Shown piece after piece: positions 16,096-25,475 of a stretch of 48,275 nt of DNA (its first letter is position 1; the number at the start of each line of letters is the position of its first letter). The stretch covers positions 1 through 48,275 of the forward strand of contig CAIQAB010000009.1 in assembly GCA_903869675.1 (NCBI GenBank), given 5' to 3'. Origin of the DNA: an uncultured Verrucomicrobiota bacterium. GTDB taxonomy: Bacteria > Verrucomicrobiota > Verrucomicrobiia > Opitutales > Opitutaceae. Below the pieces are notes generated by a model, which was not told the origin of the DNA, made no database searches, and was given only the letters and a program-made list of their open reading frames with translations. The position numbers and the translations under genes are program-made.

Positions 16096-18999
16096 CTAAC
16101 TAGTCGGGGGCGGGGCGAGGTTGACCTCGAGTTTAAGGATACCGGAAGCGGGGGCGACGGCGGTAAAGCGGACTAGCCGAAAGCCCAGCGCCGCGGCATC
16201 GTGTGGGGCTGGTCCAGAGGCGGAGGCGGTTTCCCAAGCGACTCCTTCAGGGGCAACGGCGCGCATGTCGAGACGTCGGCCCTCGCGACTGAGGCGGGCG
16301 ACAGGGCCGACGGTTTCCGCCTCGGCACTGGTGACCAAAGTCCAGGTGACCGCGGTTCCGGGGCGGAGGCCGGCGAGGTCATCGACTACGGTCACGCCCC
16401 TGGCATCAGGATGGGGTGTGAAGCGGCGGATGGCATGGGTCACGCCGTTGCCGAGCACCGAGGCAAGGTCGGCCGAGACGCCGGGGGCGGGAGGGGCGGA
16501 GAAATCAGCCAAGCTAACGCGGCCCTCCACCCGGTGAAGCGAGTGGTTTAGGGTGAGAGTGTTGTGGGCGAAGTTGGTATAGCGAAACACCTGCCAGCGT
16601 TCGCCTCGTTGTTTGCTGTTCCAGATATTCAATCCGGCCTTTTCCAATTCGTGGTAAGACTGCATGCCGAGGTCTTCAGCCCAGCGAATGCCTTCGGTTT
16701 CGAAGACGAACGAGCCTCCGTCCATGTGGGCATGGCTGTCGGAGGGCGAACCGCCCTTGACTGCGAGATAAAAGCGTTGGGCGGGGTCACCGGGACCGTG
16801 GAAAACGGCGACGGGCACCGAGCCTTCGCCGCGCCAGGCTTCCCAAGGTGCATCGGTAGCAATCGGTGGCGTTTGCCAATAGAGCAGCGGGAACAATAAG
16901 CCGCAGTCCTCGCGGGCGGGTATGGCCGATGGGGAAAAAGGAGCAAAATAACGGTGCTGACTGGCGAGAAGCGCGGGGTCGCCCAGGCGTTGAGCAAACC
17001 AGAAAAGCAGTGGTTCGGGGGAAGGCGAAACCCCGCAATCAGCAAACGTAAAGGGCTGACCGGACGGGGCGGTGAGCAAGGTCTGCACACGGGCTCCGGC
17101 GAAGTAGTCGGCGGTGTCGGGCAGAAGGCACTCGTTGCCAAGCGCGGAGCGGAGCGCAGCAAGAGTCATGGCAGTGTAGGATCCGCCGAAGCGCCAGTAG
17201 CCAGGGCCCTCGGGATAGATCCCGTCGGGGATGTAGGGCTTGAGACCGTGTGAATGGGACGAGGCGACCAAGGCGAGGGTGGCGCGAGCCGTGGCAGGTT
17301 CATCCTCGGCGATGGCGAGGGCACCCAGGGTGAGGCCGCCTAGGCAGACCTGGTTCCAGTTATTTTCGCGGGTGTGCCACGAATTAAAAGTGGCGGCGGG
17401 GTTGAGCCCGGGGCGAAGGCCTTTTTCGAGGATGGCCGAGCGAAGGGTAGCGCGGGTGGCGGGTGAGAGTTCGGCGTGGAGCCAGTCATAGCCGAGGGCG
17501 AGGGCGGCGGTCATCTCCGCGACATCAAGGAAGTGGGCGGGATGCCAGTCGGAAAAAGCGGCGGCGGCGAGGAGATTGCGTTCCGCGCAGGCGAGAAAGG
17601 CGACGTCGCCATCGAGGTGATACGCGGCGCTCAGAAAAATTGCGTCGGCGAGGACGCGGCGAGAGACCCAGAGGAGTCGCCGGCCCTCAAGTTCGCGAAC
17701 GGGCGGCGGTGCGACGAGGCGGCGGCGGGCTTCGGCTATCACGGCGCTGGTGATGGCGCGGTAGTTTATATCCGATACAGCTTGGGCGCGAAGGCGAGGC
17801 CAGTCGGCGGATTCAACCAGCAGGCGGGGATGGGCTGGGCGAAGCGTGGCAAGGGGATCGGCGGCGGACAGCAATCGATAGATCTCCGCGCCGGCGAGAA
17901 GCAAGGCGCCTGCACCATAGGCTTCGGGTTTATCCAATGCGATTTGATGGGGACTGTCACCGATCGGCTGGACGTGGGTAAGCATGCCGTCTGGACGCAC
18001 ATGGTCTACGAGAGCGTCCCAAGTGCGCAGTGCAGCAGGAGCGAAGGTCTCGCGATCGAGCACGCCGTTGTTTATACCCCAAGCAAAAGCGTAGCAAAAT
18101 AAGGCGGAACCACTAGTCTCGCCTTCGGGGTAGCTTTCCAGATCCAGCAAACTGCTGCGCCAAAGGCCGTCGGTCGGTTGCAGGTCCCTAACGCGGGCGG
18201 CGAATTCGCGAAACCGCGCGACTAGACGCGGACGTCCGGGGTGATCTACCGGTATGAGTGGCAGTATGCGCGCATAACCAGCCAGCACCCAGCCGTTACC
18301 CCGGCTCCAGAAGATTTTGTGGCCGTTTGTTTCCCGTTTTTCAAAAAACCGGTCGTCACGGAAGTAAAGCCTCTCAGCCGGATCGTAAAGGTGCTCATCA
18401 GTCGCCTGCCACTCACGTAGCATGAAATCGAGATAAGCCTTCTCCCCAGTCGCGACAGCAAGACCGGCCCAAGTGGCGGGAGCCATGAAGAGAGCGTCGC
18501 ACCAGGTCCATCGGTCGCCACGGTTTGGTGTAAGATGTTTAAGGTCTGCAGTCTTCGGCTCTGCCAGGATTGCGTCAAAGGAGGCGCGGAGCGGAGCGAT
18601 CATGCGGGGATCACGGTGGCGGGCGTAGAGGTCGAGATAGGTCTGGCCGATGAGATGATCGTCGGCGTGGTAGCGGCGGGGGCCGAGTGACCAAGCGTTC
18701 TCCTCGCCCATTGCGAGGAGGGCGCGTTCATACTCGGGTTTTTGTGAGAGGGTCGCGAGCGCGGAGACTCCGGCAAAGCCAGTTGCGCGGGTCCATGCGT
18801 TGGCACGGCGAGGGTCGGCCCAGGCGAGATGCCAGTCACAAGCGCGCTCAAGGAGGGCGAGGATAGCCGCCGGTTCGCGCAGCGGCTTGGAGGCGGGCGG
18901 GGGCGAAGATACGCTGCCAGTCTCATCGGCTTTCGCAGTCAGGGCCGATAAACAAACAAGTATTGCGGCAAAAAACGCGAAAAGGGGTGGGCGCTTCAT
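16096..18999 (-). CDS. Fused GH105/GH88-like unsaturated glycuronyl hydrolase and heparinase II/III-like lyase
   Basis: A 967-residue exported protein with a signal peptide (1-25). Residues ~40-375 match the GH105/GH88 alpha-barrel hydrolases: 'HADDHLIGQTYLDLY', 'WTWCDALFMAPATW' (D168 is the likely catalytic acid), 'WSRGNGWVLAGY', 'LQPTDGLWRSSLLD' and 'ETSGSALFCYAFAWG'. Residues ~385-967 match heparinase II/III-type polysaccharide lyases: 'TRENNWNQVCLGG', 'YPEGPGYWRFGGSY', and the beta domain with 'SDSHAHMDGGSFVFE' and 'NFAHNTLTLN'. Lyases make unsaturated uronic ends and GH88/GH105 enzymes remove them, so the fusion could cut and trim one polyuronide. The substrate is unknown. ATG 18999 is chosen for the signal peptide; the frame opens at 19059, overlapping the permease stop. 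Confidence 0.85.
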   Translation of the reverse strand: MKRPPLFAFFAAILVCLSALTAKADETGSVSSPPPASKPLREPAAILALLERACDWHLAWADPRRANAWTRATGFAGVSALATLSQKPEYERALLAMGEENAWSLGPRRYHADDHLIGQTYLDLYARHRDPRMIAPLRASFDAILAEPKTADLKHLTPNRGDRWTWCDALFMAPATWAGLAVATGEKAYLDFMLREWQATDEHLYDPAERLYFRDDRFFEKRETNGHKIFWSRGNGWVLAGYARILPLIPVDHPGRPRLVARFREFAARVRDLQPTDGLWRSSLLDLESYPEGETSGSALFCYAFAWGINNGVLDRETFAPAALRTWDALVDHVRPDGMLTHVQPIGDSPHQIALDKPEAYGAGALLLAGAEIYRLLSAADPLATLRPAHPRLLVESADWPRLRAQAVSDINYRAITSAVIAEARRRLVAPPPVRELEGRRLLWVSRRVLADAIFLSAAYHLDGDVAFLACAERNLLAAAAFSDWHPAHFLDVAEMTAALALGYDWLHAELSPATRATLRSAILEKGLRPGLNPAATFNSWHTRENNWNQVCLGGLTLGALAIAEDEPATARATLALVASSHSHGLKPYIPDGIYPEGPGYWRFGGSYTAMTLAALRSALGNECLLPDTADYFAGARVQTLLTAPSGQPFTFADCGVSPSPEPLLFWFAQRLGDPALLASQHRYFAPFSPSAIPAREDCGLLFPLLYWQTPPIATDAPWEAWRGEGSVPVAVFHGPGDPAQRFYLAVKGGSPSDSHAHMDGGSFVFETEGIRWAEDLGMQSYHELEKAGLNIWNSKQRGERWQVFRYTNFAHNTLTLNHSLHRVEGRVSLADFSAPPAPGVSADLASVLGNGVTHAIRRFTPHPDARGVTVVDDLAGLRPGTAVTWTLVTSAEAETVGPVARLSREGRRLDMRAVAPEGVAWETASASGPAPHDAAALGFRLVRFTAVAPASGILKLEVNLAPPPTS

Positions 19000-19055
19000 G
19001 GAATTGGATAAAAATTTTGATAAGGATCGCGCGACATGTAAGCGCGGGTGGTGGA

Positions 19056-20750
19056 TCAAACCCGGAAGATGGCGCCCAATTTTTTACCCAGCGCGAGACT
19101 GAGCCCGACGATGCAAATGCCGAGAAAGGTCATGGCCCAAACGCCCAGCGCGCTGGCAATGAACTGACCGTCGCCAAGCAATTGGAAGAGCTCCAAGATG
19201 GCCTTGGTGATCGGGTAGAACGCCTGCTTCTGGGCGAGAATCAAAGAGTCCGACACCTCCAACATGGCGAAGGCGAAAGCCAGCAACCCGCCGGCGATGA
19301 GGTTAGCGGCGATCAGCGGGAGAGTGATCTTGCGCAGGGCGCGGAGAGGGGGGCAGCCGAGGTTTTGGGCGGCCTCCTCCAATGTTTCACTGGTTTGCTG
19401 GAAGCCGGCTACGGCGGACCGCACCACATACGGCAAGCGACGCACGGAGTAGGCGATAATCAGCAAGATGGTGGGATTAGCTACGGGATTAAGGAACGCA
19501 AAGAAGCGTCCTTCCTGGCTCATGGCGAGATAGCCGAACGCGATGACCAGGCCGGGCACGGCGAGAGGCAGCATTGCGAGGATGTCGAGCAAGCCCCGCC
19601 AAGCGAGTTTGGAGCGCACGATTACATAGGCGATGGCGATACCCAAGGCGATATCGATCACGGTGCTGGCGGCAGCGAACTTCAGCGAGTTTCCGATGGC
19701 GTCAACCGTCAGTGGATGCCCCAGCGCCAAGTTAAAATTCTCCAAGGTAAACGCTGTCGGCAGCACGGCTGCATACCAATCCGTAGCGAACGCAGTGAGC
19801 ACCACTCCGGCGTGGGGCAACACCGCCAGGGCGGTGACTCCACCGAAAAGCGCGGTGCAGGCCAGGGCGGGACCGGCGCAGAGGACGCGCGCACCGCCGG
19901 TAGAGGAAGCCTTGGCCATCATCGCGTGACCTTGACGACCGAACAGGCCCTTGCCTACGGCATAGAGCCCAGTCGTGGAAAGCAGCAGCAGCGTGACGAG
20001 CGCGTAGGGGGCGGGATTGCCACCGATGTCCTTTAAACCATAGAAAATCTGCACGGAGGTGACCCGCGAGTAGTCGAAAATCAGAGGCACACCGAGCTCG
20101 GTGAACCCCGCGATGAAGACGATGGTTCCGCCGGCAAACAGGCCCGGGCGGATAAGCGGCAGAGTGATGCGGCGAAAACGCCGAAAGCCTGTGCAACCGA
20201 GGTTTTGCGCAGCCTCCTCCATGGCGGGATCAACGTTCGCGAGGGCCGCGGCGCAGTTGAGGTAAATGATGGGGTAAAGAGACAGGGCGTTGACGGCCGC
20301 GATGCCCCAGAATGGCGCGACCGCAAACCAGTCGAAGGCCCAACCCTCAGGGCGGAGCCCGAGCTGAATGAGGACAGCGTTTAGAGCGCCGTATTGGCCG
20401 AAGATTTGTTTGATGCCGATGGCGCCGACGAAAGGCGGCAGGATCATCGGGATAAGCACGACCGAGGCCAAGGCGGTCTTGCCGGGAAAAATGAAGCGAT
20501 CACTTATGAATGCGAGGGGCAGGCCGATGGCAAAGGCAATGCAAGTGGTGGCGAGTCCAAGCCAGAAGGAATTGAGCAACCCAGTGCGATAGAGGGGATC
20601 CGCCAGTAGGGCCGCTACGGTGTGCAGGGTGAGGTGCCCGTCGGCGTCAAGGAAGCCTCCGCGCAGGATTTGAAAGACAGGCCAGAAAAAGAAAGCCGCG
20701 AAAAACAGCAGGCTAAAGACGAAGACAGAGCGGGCGAAGGTCTGCGACAT
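19056..20750 (-). CDS. Fused ABC transporter permease, iron(III)/FbpB type
   Basis: A 564-residue inner-membrane protein with about 12 hydrophobic segments in two homologous halves. Each half carries an EAA loop that contacts the ATPase: 'EEAAQNLGCTGFRRFRRITLPLIRPG' in the first and 'EEAAQNLGCPPLRALRKITLPLI' in the second. This duplicated layout is that of ferric-iron (FbpB/SfuB) and related permeases. Neither the ATP-binding protein nor the substrate-binding protein is nearby: the divergent neighbour is a histidine kinase and the downstream gene is a polysaccharide-degrading enzyme. The substrate is therefore tentative. ATG 20750 was chosen because it begins just before the first membrane helix; the frame opens at 20789. 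Confidence 0.85.
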   Translation of the reverse strand: MSQTFARSVFVFSLLFFAAFFFWPVFQILRGGFLDADGHLTLHTVAALLADPLYRTGLLNSFWLGLATTCIAFAIGLPLAFISDRFIFPGKTALASVVLIPMILPPFVGAIGIKQIFGQYGALNAVLIQLGLRPEGWAFDWFAVAPFWGIAAVNALSLYPIIYLNCAAALANVDPAMEEAAQNLGCTGFRRFRRITLPLIRPGLFAGGTIVFIAGFTELGVPLIFDYSRVTSVQIFYGLKDIGGNPAPYALVTLLLLSTTGLYAVGKGLFGRQGHAMMAKASSTGGARVLCAGPALACTALFGGVTALAVLPHAGVVLTAFATDWYAAVLPTAFTLENFNLALGHPLTVDAIGNSLKFAAASTVIDIALGIAIAYVIVRSKLAWRGLLDILAMLPLAVPGLVIAFGYLAMSQEGRFFAFLNPVANPTILLIIAYSVRRLPYVVRSAVAGFQQTSETLEEAAQNLGCPPLRALRKITLPLIAANLIAGGLLAFAFAMLEVSDSLILAQKQAFYPITKAILELFQLLGDGQFIASALGVWAMTFLGICIVGLSLALGKKLGAIFRV

Positions 20751-20848
20751 GGAGCCAGAGTGTGCACGTTCGAAACATGCGCCGGCCATGAAAAATTCGT
20801 ATTTTCTTCACGCTCGCACGCCTCGTGGGCGGATGATTTTATCAACTG

Positions 20849-22873
20849 ATGCCGTATTTTCTCCGAGCAAACGAGCGCGATACCACCGTCAAGAGTCCGG
20901 AACTCCCTCGTGACTGGGCTCAGTTTCTAGACATGACACCGGCGCTGGTCTGGGTGGCGGATACGCAAGGCAACTTACTCCACGCGAATGCCGCCTGGTG
21001 CGAAGCCACCGGGGTAAGGGTGGGGAATGCGAACAGCAACACGTTCATCGAACTGGTCCACTCTGACGATCGCAGTCGCATCATTGCCAAAACCACTACC
21101 TTTGCCGGGAGTCCGACAACTTTTGAATTTCGTCTGCGCCAAGCTGACGGATCGTTCCGCTGGGTGCTGGAGCGCATCCAGCCTTGGCTAGATGCCCAAG
21201 GCCTGACTGTAGGTTACATTGGAACATCAATCGATATCCACGCTCAGAAGGAGCATGAGCAAAAACTGGCACTCATTGCACTCCGCCAGACTTCGTTAAC
21301 CTACTTTAGTCGGGTCGCGTTGGTCCAAAATACGACCAAAGAATTAAACGAGGAGGCGCTCAGGCTCTTTTGCGAAAATCTGGGATTAACCGCTGCCTTA
21401 TTGATTCTCGGCGAGACAGGGGAGGCGCCGCAGGTAGTCGCGACATTTGGGCTGGCGGTGGACGCGACCGAAACGAAACTAGCGGTCCCTTCACTGAAGT
21501 CGGGGTTCGTGCTCGAATATCCTTCCGACGCTTCCGATTTCCCTCTTTCTGATGAGTGGCTAAGCACTCAGGGCTGGGGTGAAGCAATTTCCATCCCGCT
21601 CGATCCTCAAAATCCGGGATTAGGCTGCCTGATAGGTCTTTGCCGCTATCCCCAATCTGAATCGATCGGCCCGCTTCACTACGCGCGAGACCTCGCCGGC
21701 ATTCTAGCCATAGCGCACGAGCGACGACGTGCAGAAACTAAACTTCGCGAGAGCGAACAACGCGCGTTGCAAGTGCAGAAAATGGAATCAGTGGGTCTAT
21801 TGGCCGGAGGCGTGGCCCACGATTTTAATAATCTCCTCACCGCGATTCATTGTTTCGCCGACCTGCTGCGCGACGAACTCACAGATACAGCACAGCGCAG
21901 CAAGATCGACGACATACTGCATGCTTCCAACCGCGCCAGCCACTTGGTCAGGCAGCTTCTTTCATTTAGTCGGCAAGATATAGTCCAGTCCGAGTGCCTC
22001 GACCTCAATCAGGTCATTGGTGAATTACGTGGATTCATTCGGTCGCTCTTGAGCGAGCATGTGAGCATCGAATTCGAATTGGCCGATCGACCAGCTTGGT
22101 GTATTGCGGATCGTAAGCAGATTGAGCAGATTTTGTTCAATCTTTGCCTAAACGCGCGTGACATAATGACCACCGAAGGTCGTCTGGTTTTAAGTGTCTC
22201 CATCCAGACTACGGACAGCGGCGGAAAAGTGCGCTTATCGGTCTCGGATAATGGCCCCGGAATCCGAGCAGAGATTCAAAAACGTATTTTCGAACCTTTC
22301 TTCACCACCAAGGCCCGTGGACATGGCACGGGTCTAGGTTTACCGACCAGCTTGGCCATAGCGAAAAACTTCGGGGGAAATCTTACGTTCGAAACTGAGA
22401 TTGGCAAGGGGACGGTCTTTCACTTGGACCTCCCGGAGATTGCCGATCCACTGCTCGCGCCTACTGCTGAAACTCAGTCAGTCTCCTATGGTAAACCAGT
22501 GCGCATTATGCTCGTGGAGGATGATGAACTCGTGCGCGCCGTTACAATAATGCTGGCACAATCTCACGGCCACCAAGTGGTAAGCTTTTCCGGCAGCAAA
22601 GAGGCGCTGGATTATGTTCAAAATGTCGGGTTGGCGGAGATCGACCTGCTGATAACGGATATAGTCATGCCTGGCATCAACGGCCGGATCCTAGCCGAAA
22701 ATATTTTAGCCATTAAACCGGATCTTCCAGTATTTTATATGTCCGGTTTTGTGGATGATCCGGTTACGCAAGAAGCGCTTAAACGCAAGGACGTGTGCTT
22801 TCTGCCCAAGCCCTTTTCGAGCGAGGAATTTTCAAATCGGCTCGCTCTCATTTTAAAGGAAAAATACGGTTGA
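20849..22873 (+). CDS. Hybrid histidine kinase: PAS, GAF-like region, HisKA, HATPase, receiver
   Basis: A 674-residue soluble signalling protein without membrane segments. A PAS domain (about 22-135, 'PALVWVADTQGNLLHANAAWCEATG' region) is followed by a GAF-like segment (150-290) and a HisKA dimerisation domain with phospho-acceptor His324 in 'GGVAHDFNN'. The HATPase domain has N box 'NLCLNARD', G1 'DNGPGI', F box 'FEPFFTT' and G2 'GTGLGL'. The C-terminal receiver has 'LVEDDE', phospho-acceptor Asp604 in 'ITDIVMPG' and Lys in 'FLPKPF'. The H box is of the type common in cytoplasmic hybrid kinases. No output response regulator is adjacent, so the partner and stimulus are unknown. No ribosome binding site precedes the ATG. 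Confidence 0.9.
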   Translation: MPYFLRANERDTTVKSPELPRDWAQFLDMTPALVWVADTQGNLLHANAAWCEATGVRVGNANSNTFIELVHSDDRSRIIAKTTTFAGSPTTFEFRLRQADGSFRWVLERIQPWLDAQGLTVGYIGTSIDIHAQKEHEQKLALIALRQTSLTYFSRVALVQNTTKELNEEALRLFCENLGLTAALLILGETGEAPQVVATFGLAVDATETKLAVPSLKSGFVLEYPSDASDFPLSDEWLSTQGWGEAISIPLDPQNPGLGCLIGLCRYPQSESIGPLHYARDLAGILAIAHERRRAETKLRESEQRALQVQKMESVGLLAGGVAHDFNNLLTAIHCFADLLRDELTDTAQRSKIDDILHASNRASHLVRQLLSFSRQDIVQSECLDLNQVIGELRGFIRSLLSEHVSIEFELADRPAWCIADRKQIEQILFNLCLNARDIMTTEGRLVLSVSIQTTDSGGKVRLSVSDNGPGIRAEIQKRIFEPFFTTKARGHGTGLGLPTSLAIAKNFGGNLTFETEIGKGTVFHLDLPEIADPLLAPTAETQSVSYGKPVRIMLVEDDELVRAVTIMLAQSHGHQVVSFSGSKEALDYVQNVGLAEIDLLITDIVMPGINGRILAENILAIKPDLPVFYMSGFVDDPVTQEALKRKDVCFLPKPFSSEEFSNRLALILKEKYG

Positions 22874-22970
22874 TTTGGCGGGCTCCACTAAACCCCGAAC
22901 CACCCGCCGGCTTCGTTCCGACGCTTCCCTTTGCTTAGTCTGCATGAAAAATTGCATCAAAAGGGGCGTC

Positions 22971-22999
22971 TTGCTGCCTTCGAAAGATGAAATGATAAT
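22971..22999 (+). promoter_or_regulatory. Probable sigma-70-type promoter for malQ
   Basis: TTGCTG (22971-22976) and GATAAT (22994-22999) are separated by exactly 17 bases, ending 17 bases before the malQ ATG at 23017. The downstream segment is A/T-rich, unlike the surroundings. It is the best promoter match that I saw in the window. Confidence 0.5.
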
Positions 23000-23016
23000 A
23001 TCGCACAATAAATATT

Positions 23017-24579
23017 ATGTCTAATCAAGATCCCGCGACCGTGCCTTTAAATCAATCGGCGCCCTTGTTTGATTGGCTTAAAAAACGTGCGGCGGGTGTC
23101 TTGCTCCACCCTACTTCGTTTCCCGGCGATCAAGGGATAGGAGTGCTTGATGGGCAGGCGGAACGCTTTCTGGATTTTCTAGCGGCCGCAGGGATCTCGC
23201 ATTGGCAGGTCTGTCCGCTCGGACCCACCGGCTATGGAGACTCGCCGTATCAATGTTTTTCCTCCTTTGCAGGCAGCCCTTACCTCATCGACTTGCAAAT
23301 TTTGGTTGGTGCCGGGTTGCTCGCGGACTCCGACTTGGATGAACTCCGCCAGTTGCCAACCGACCGAGTGGACTACGGCTGGCTCTACAGGGCAAAGTGG
23401 CCGGTGCTGTTTCGCGCTTACCAAGCCGCTCGGACGCAAAAGTTCAACCGCCTACCCTACGGTAATTTTGACACTTTTCGCGCCACTCAAGCCGACTGGC
23501 TCGAAGGCTACGCCCTCTTTTTAGCGCTGAAAGATCACCACAAGGGAATGCCCTGGTGGCTTTGGCCGGTTGAACATCGGTTTCAGGCCAGTATCAAGCC
23601 TGGCGCCCTGCCCGCCTCGGTGCTGCGTCAGGCGGAGGCCCATGCTTTTTTCCAATACCTCTTCTTCGGTCAGTGGGCGCGGATCCGGGGCGCCGCGGCC
23701 AAACGCGGCATTCAGGTGGTCGGCGACGCTCCGATTTTCGTGGCCCGAGATTCCGCCGACGTGTGGGCGAGACCAAACCTGTTTCAAATTGATCAAGAAA
23801 CAGGGCTGCCTCTCGCCGTCGCCGGCGTTCCGCCTGATTACTTCTCCGCCGATGGACAACTCTGGGGAAACCCGCTCTACCATTGGCCGGCGCACGCCGC
23901 CGAGGGCTACGCTTGGTGGTTACGCCGATTACGCGCCAATTTCGCGCTGTGCGACATTGTTCGAATAGATCATTTCAGGGCCTTCGACACCTATTGGGCC
24001 ATCCCGGCCGACGCCACGAGCGCGAAGTCCGGCAAATGGCAACCGGGACCGGGCCTGGACTTTTTCCTCGCCGTCCAGGCCGCCCTTCCCGATGCCCGAC
24101 TGATCGCCGAGGATCTCGGAGAGCTTTTCGCAAGCGTGCGCACCCTGCGTGACGCGTGCGGGCTTCCTGGGATGACCATCCTGCAATTCGCTTTTGGCGG
24201 AGATGCCGGAAATCTCTACCTGCCACACAACTTGACGGCCAATTCAGTCGTTTATCCCGGCACACACGATAACAACACCACACTCGGTTGGTATGCGGAG
24301 GCCGCGCCCGTGGAAGCGGACTATGTGCGCCGTTACCTGCGAATCGACGGGAGGGAAATCTCTTGGGATTTTATCCGGACCGCCTACGCCTCCGTGAGCC
24401 GCCTCGCCGTGCTGCCTCTTCAGGATCTGTTTAGCCTCGACGGCGCGGCTCGCTTCAACACTCCGGGCGTGGCGGCTGGAAACTGGCAATGGCGCTATTC
24501 CAGCGCTCAACTCGACGCGCTCCAAGGCCAGTCCGCTCCCTACCTTCGCTCGCTGGGTGGACTTTACGGCAGAAGCTGA
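23017..24579 (+). CDS. malQ: 4-alpha-glucanotransferase (amylomaltase, GH77)
   Basis: A 520-residue cytoplasmic enzyme that moves alpha-1,4-glucan segments between maltodextrins, used in glycogen or maltose metabolism. GH77 signatures are intact: 'GDSPYQCFSSFAGSPYLIDL' near the N terminus, the nucleophile D318 in 'VRIDHFRAFDTYW', the acid/base E365 in 'LIAEDLGE' and D418 in 'GTHDNNTT'. The spacing of the triad matches the family. No Shine-Dalgarno sequence precedes the ATG; the upstream bases are A/T-rich. No other mal or glycogen gene is adjacent, and the stop lies one base from the oleB stop on the other strand. Confidence 0.93.
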   Translation: MSNQDPATVPLNQSAPLFDWLKKRAAGVLLHPTSFPGDQGIGVLDGQAERFLDFLAAAGISHWQVCPLGPTGYGDSPYQCFSSFAGSPYLIDLQILVGAGLLADSDLDELRQLPTDRVDYGWLYRAKWPVLFRAYQAARTQKFNRLPYGNFDTFRATQADWLEGYALFLALKDHHKGMPWWLWPVEHRFQASIKPGALPASVLRQAEAHAFFQYLFFGQWARIRGAAAKRGIQVVGDAPIFVARDSADVWARPNLFQIDQETGLPLAVAGVPPDYFSADGQLWGNPLYHWPAHAAEGYAWWLRRLRANFALCDIVRIDHFRAFDTYWAIPADATSAKSGKWQPGPGLDFFLAVQAALPDARLIAEDLGELFASVRTLRDACGLPGMTILQFAFGGDAGNLYLPHNLTANSVVYPGTHDNNTTLGWYAEAAPVEADYVRRYLRIDGREISWDFIRTAYASVSRLAVLPLQDLFSLDGAARFNTPGVAAGNWQWRYSSAQLDALQGQSAPYLRSLGGLYGRS

Positions 24580-24580
24580 C

Positions 24581-25465
24581 TCAGCTCCGGAAGAATGACG
24601 CCAGCCGGGGCAACACTTCGTCACGAGCGTCATCCAGCACATAATGACCGGCGTCGGCCAGATAATGGGCGTCCGAGCCTGGCAAACGCTGGCGCCACTC
24701 GGTGTAAAAGCCGTCATGAAAGCAGAAGTCCCGACCGCCCCAAATGATGAGCACAGGATTTTCCCTGAATCGAGCGATGCCGGCCTCCACCAACTTTAGG
24801 GTAGGCCAACTGGGGTGCGTGTCGTGCATCGGGATATCTTTGACAAAGGCATCGACCGCCACGCGATTGGCCCAGGAGTCGTAGGGTAGCAGGTAGGCGC
24901 GTTTTTCCAATGAACTGAGACTGCGGCGAGCCATTGCCATCCAGACAGCTGGACCGGCAAAACCGTTTAGCCCGCGGACCAGCGCGGTGCCCCAAAAATC
25001 GGTTTTGCAAAGGGCGATACGCGCCGGGATGCTTGATGAAGGGAATGCGCCGGTATTCAACACCACGATGCGGCCAATCAGTCCAGGGTGTCTAGCCGCG
25101 AACCCAAAGCCAATCGCGCCGCCCCAGTCGTGAACCACAAGGTGCACACGTTTCAGGCCGAGGTGTGATACCAATGCCGCGATGTCTCCGATTCGTGTCT
25201 CTAGGTTGTAGGGGTAATCCTGGGGTTTATCCGAAAGGCCCATGCCGATGTGATCCGGCGCCACACAACGCAGACGCGGCGCAAGCGTTTTGACCAGATC
25301 CCGGTAATAAAAGGACCACGTGGGGTTGCCGTGCAGCATCAAGACCGCCTCGGATGAACCGGCTCCACCCTCGTCGAGATAACTGAGGCGCGCGCCGCGT
25401 GGGGTGGTGAAAGAGCGCGGCGAGAAAGGATAGAGCGGCCGTAGCCAGTCGGGTATGGGCGTCAT
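24581..25465 (-). CDS. oleB: OleB-like alpha/beta hydrolase (beta-lactone decarboxylase type)
   Basis: A 294-residue alpha/beta-hydrolase of the haloalkane-dehalogenase superfamily: oxyanion/halide-site motif 'HGNPTWSFYYR', nucleophile D113 in 'VHDWGGAIGF', and the catalytic His in 'ADAGHYVLDD'. OleB decarboxylates the beta-lactone in long-chain olefin synthesis, and D113 sits at nearly the same position as the published OleB nucleophile (from memory). The call rests mainly on the oleA gene immediately upstream (10-base gap). On sequence alone haloalkane dehalogenase would be the alternative. The ATG at 25465 is preferred; a TTG at 25492 would overlap the oleA end. Confidence 0.7.
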   Translation of the reverse strand: MTPIPDWLRPLYPFSPRSFTTPRGARLSYLDEGGAGSSEAVLMLHGNPTWSFYYRDLVKTLAPRLRCVAPDHIGMGLSDKPQDYPYNLETRIGDIAALVSHLGLKRVHLVVHDWGGAIGFGFAARHPGLIGRIVVLNTGAFPSSSIPARIALCKTDFWGTALVRGLNGFAGPAVWMAMARRSLSSLEKRAYLLPYDSWANRVAVDAFVKDIPMHDTHPSWPTLKLVEAGIARFRENPVLIIWGGRDFCFHDGFYTEWRQRLPGSDAHYLADAGHYVLDDARDEVLPRLASFFRS

Positions 25466-25475
25466 GCGGGAGGGT

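Noticed and set aside
18963-20036. Plus-strand frame opposite the ABC permease (357 residues)
   Set aside because: It is antisense to an intact permease with paired EAA motifs; the translation is Gly/Gln/His-rich with no domain.
24581-25465. Haloalkane dehalogenase instead of OleB
   Set aside because: The fold is shared, but the neighbouring oleA with the OleA-specific glutamate makes OleB more likely; not fully excluded.
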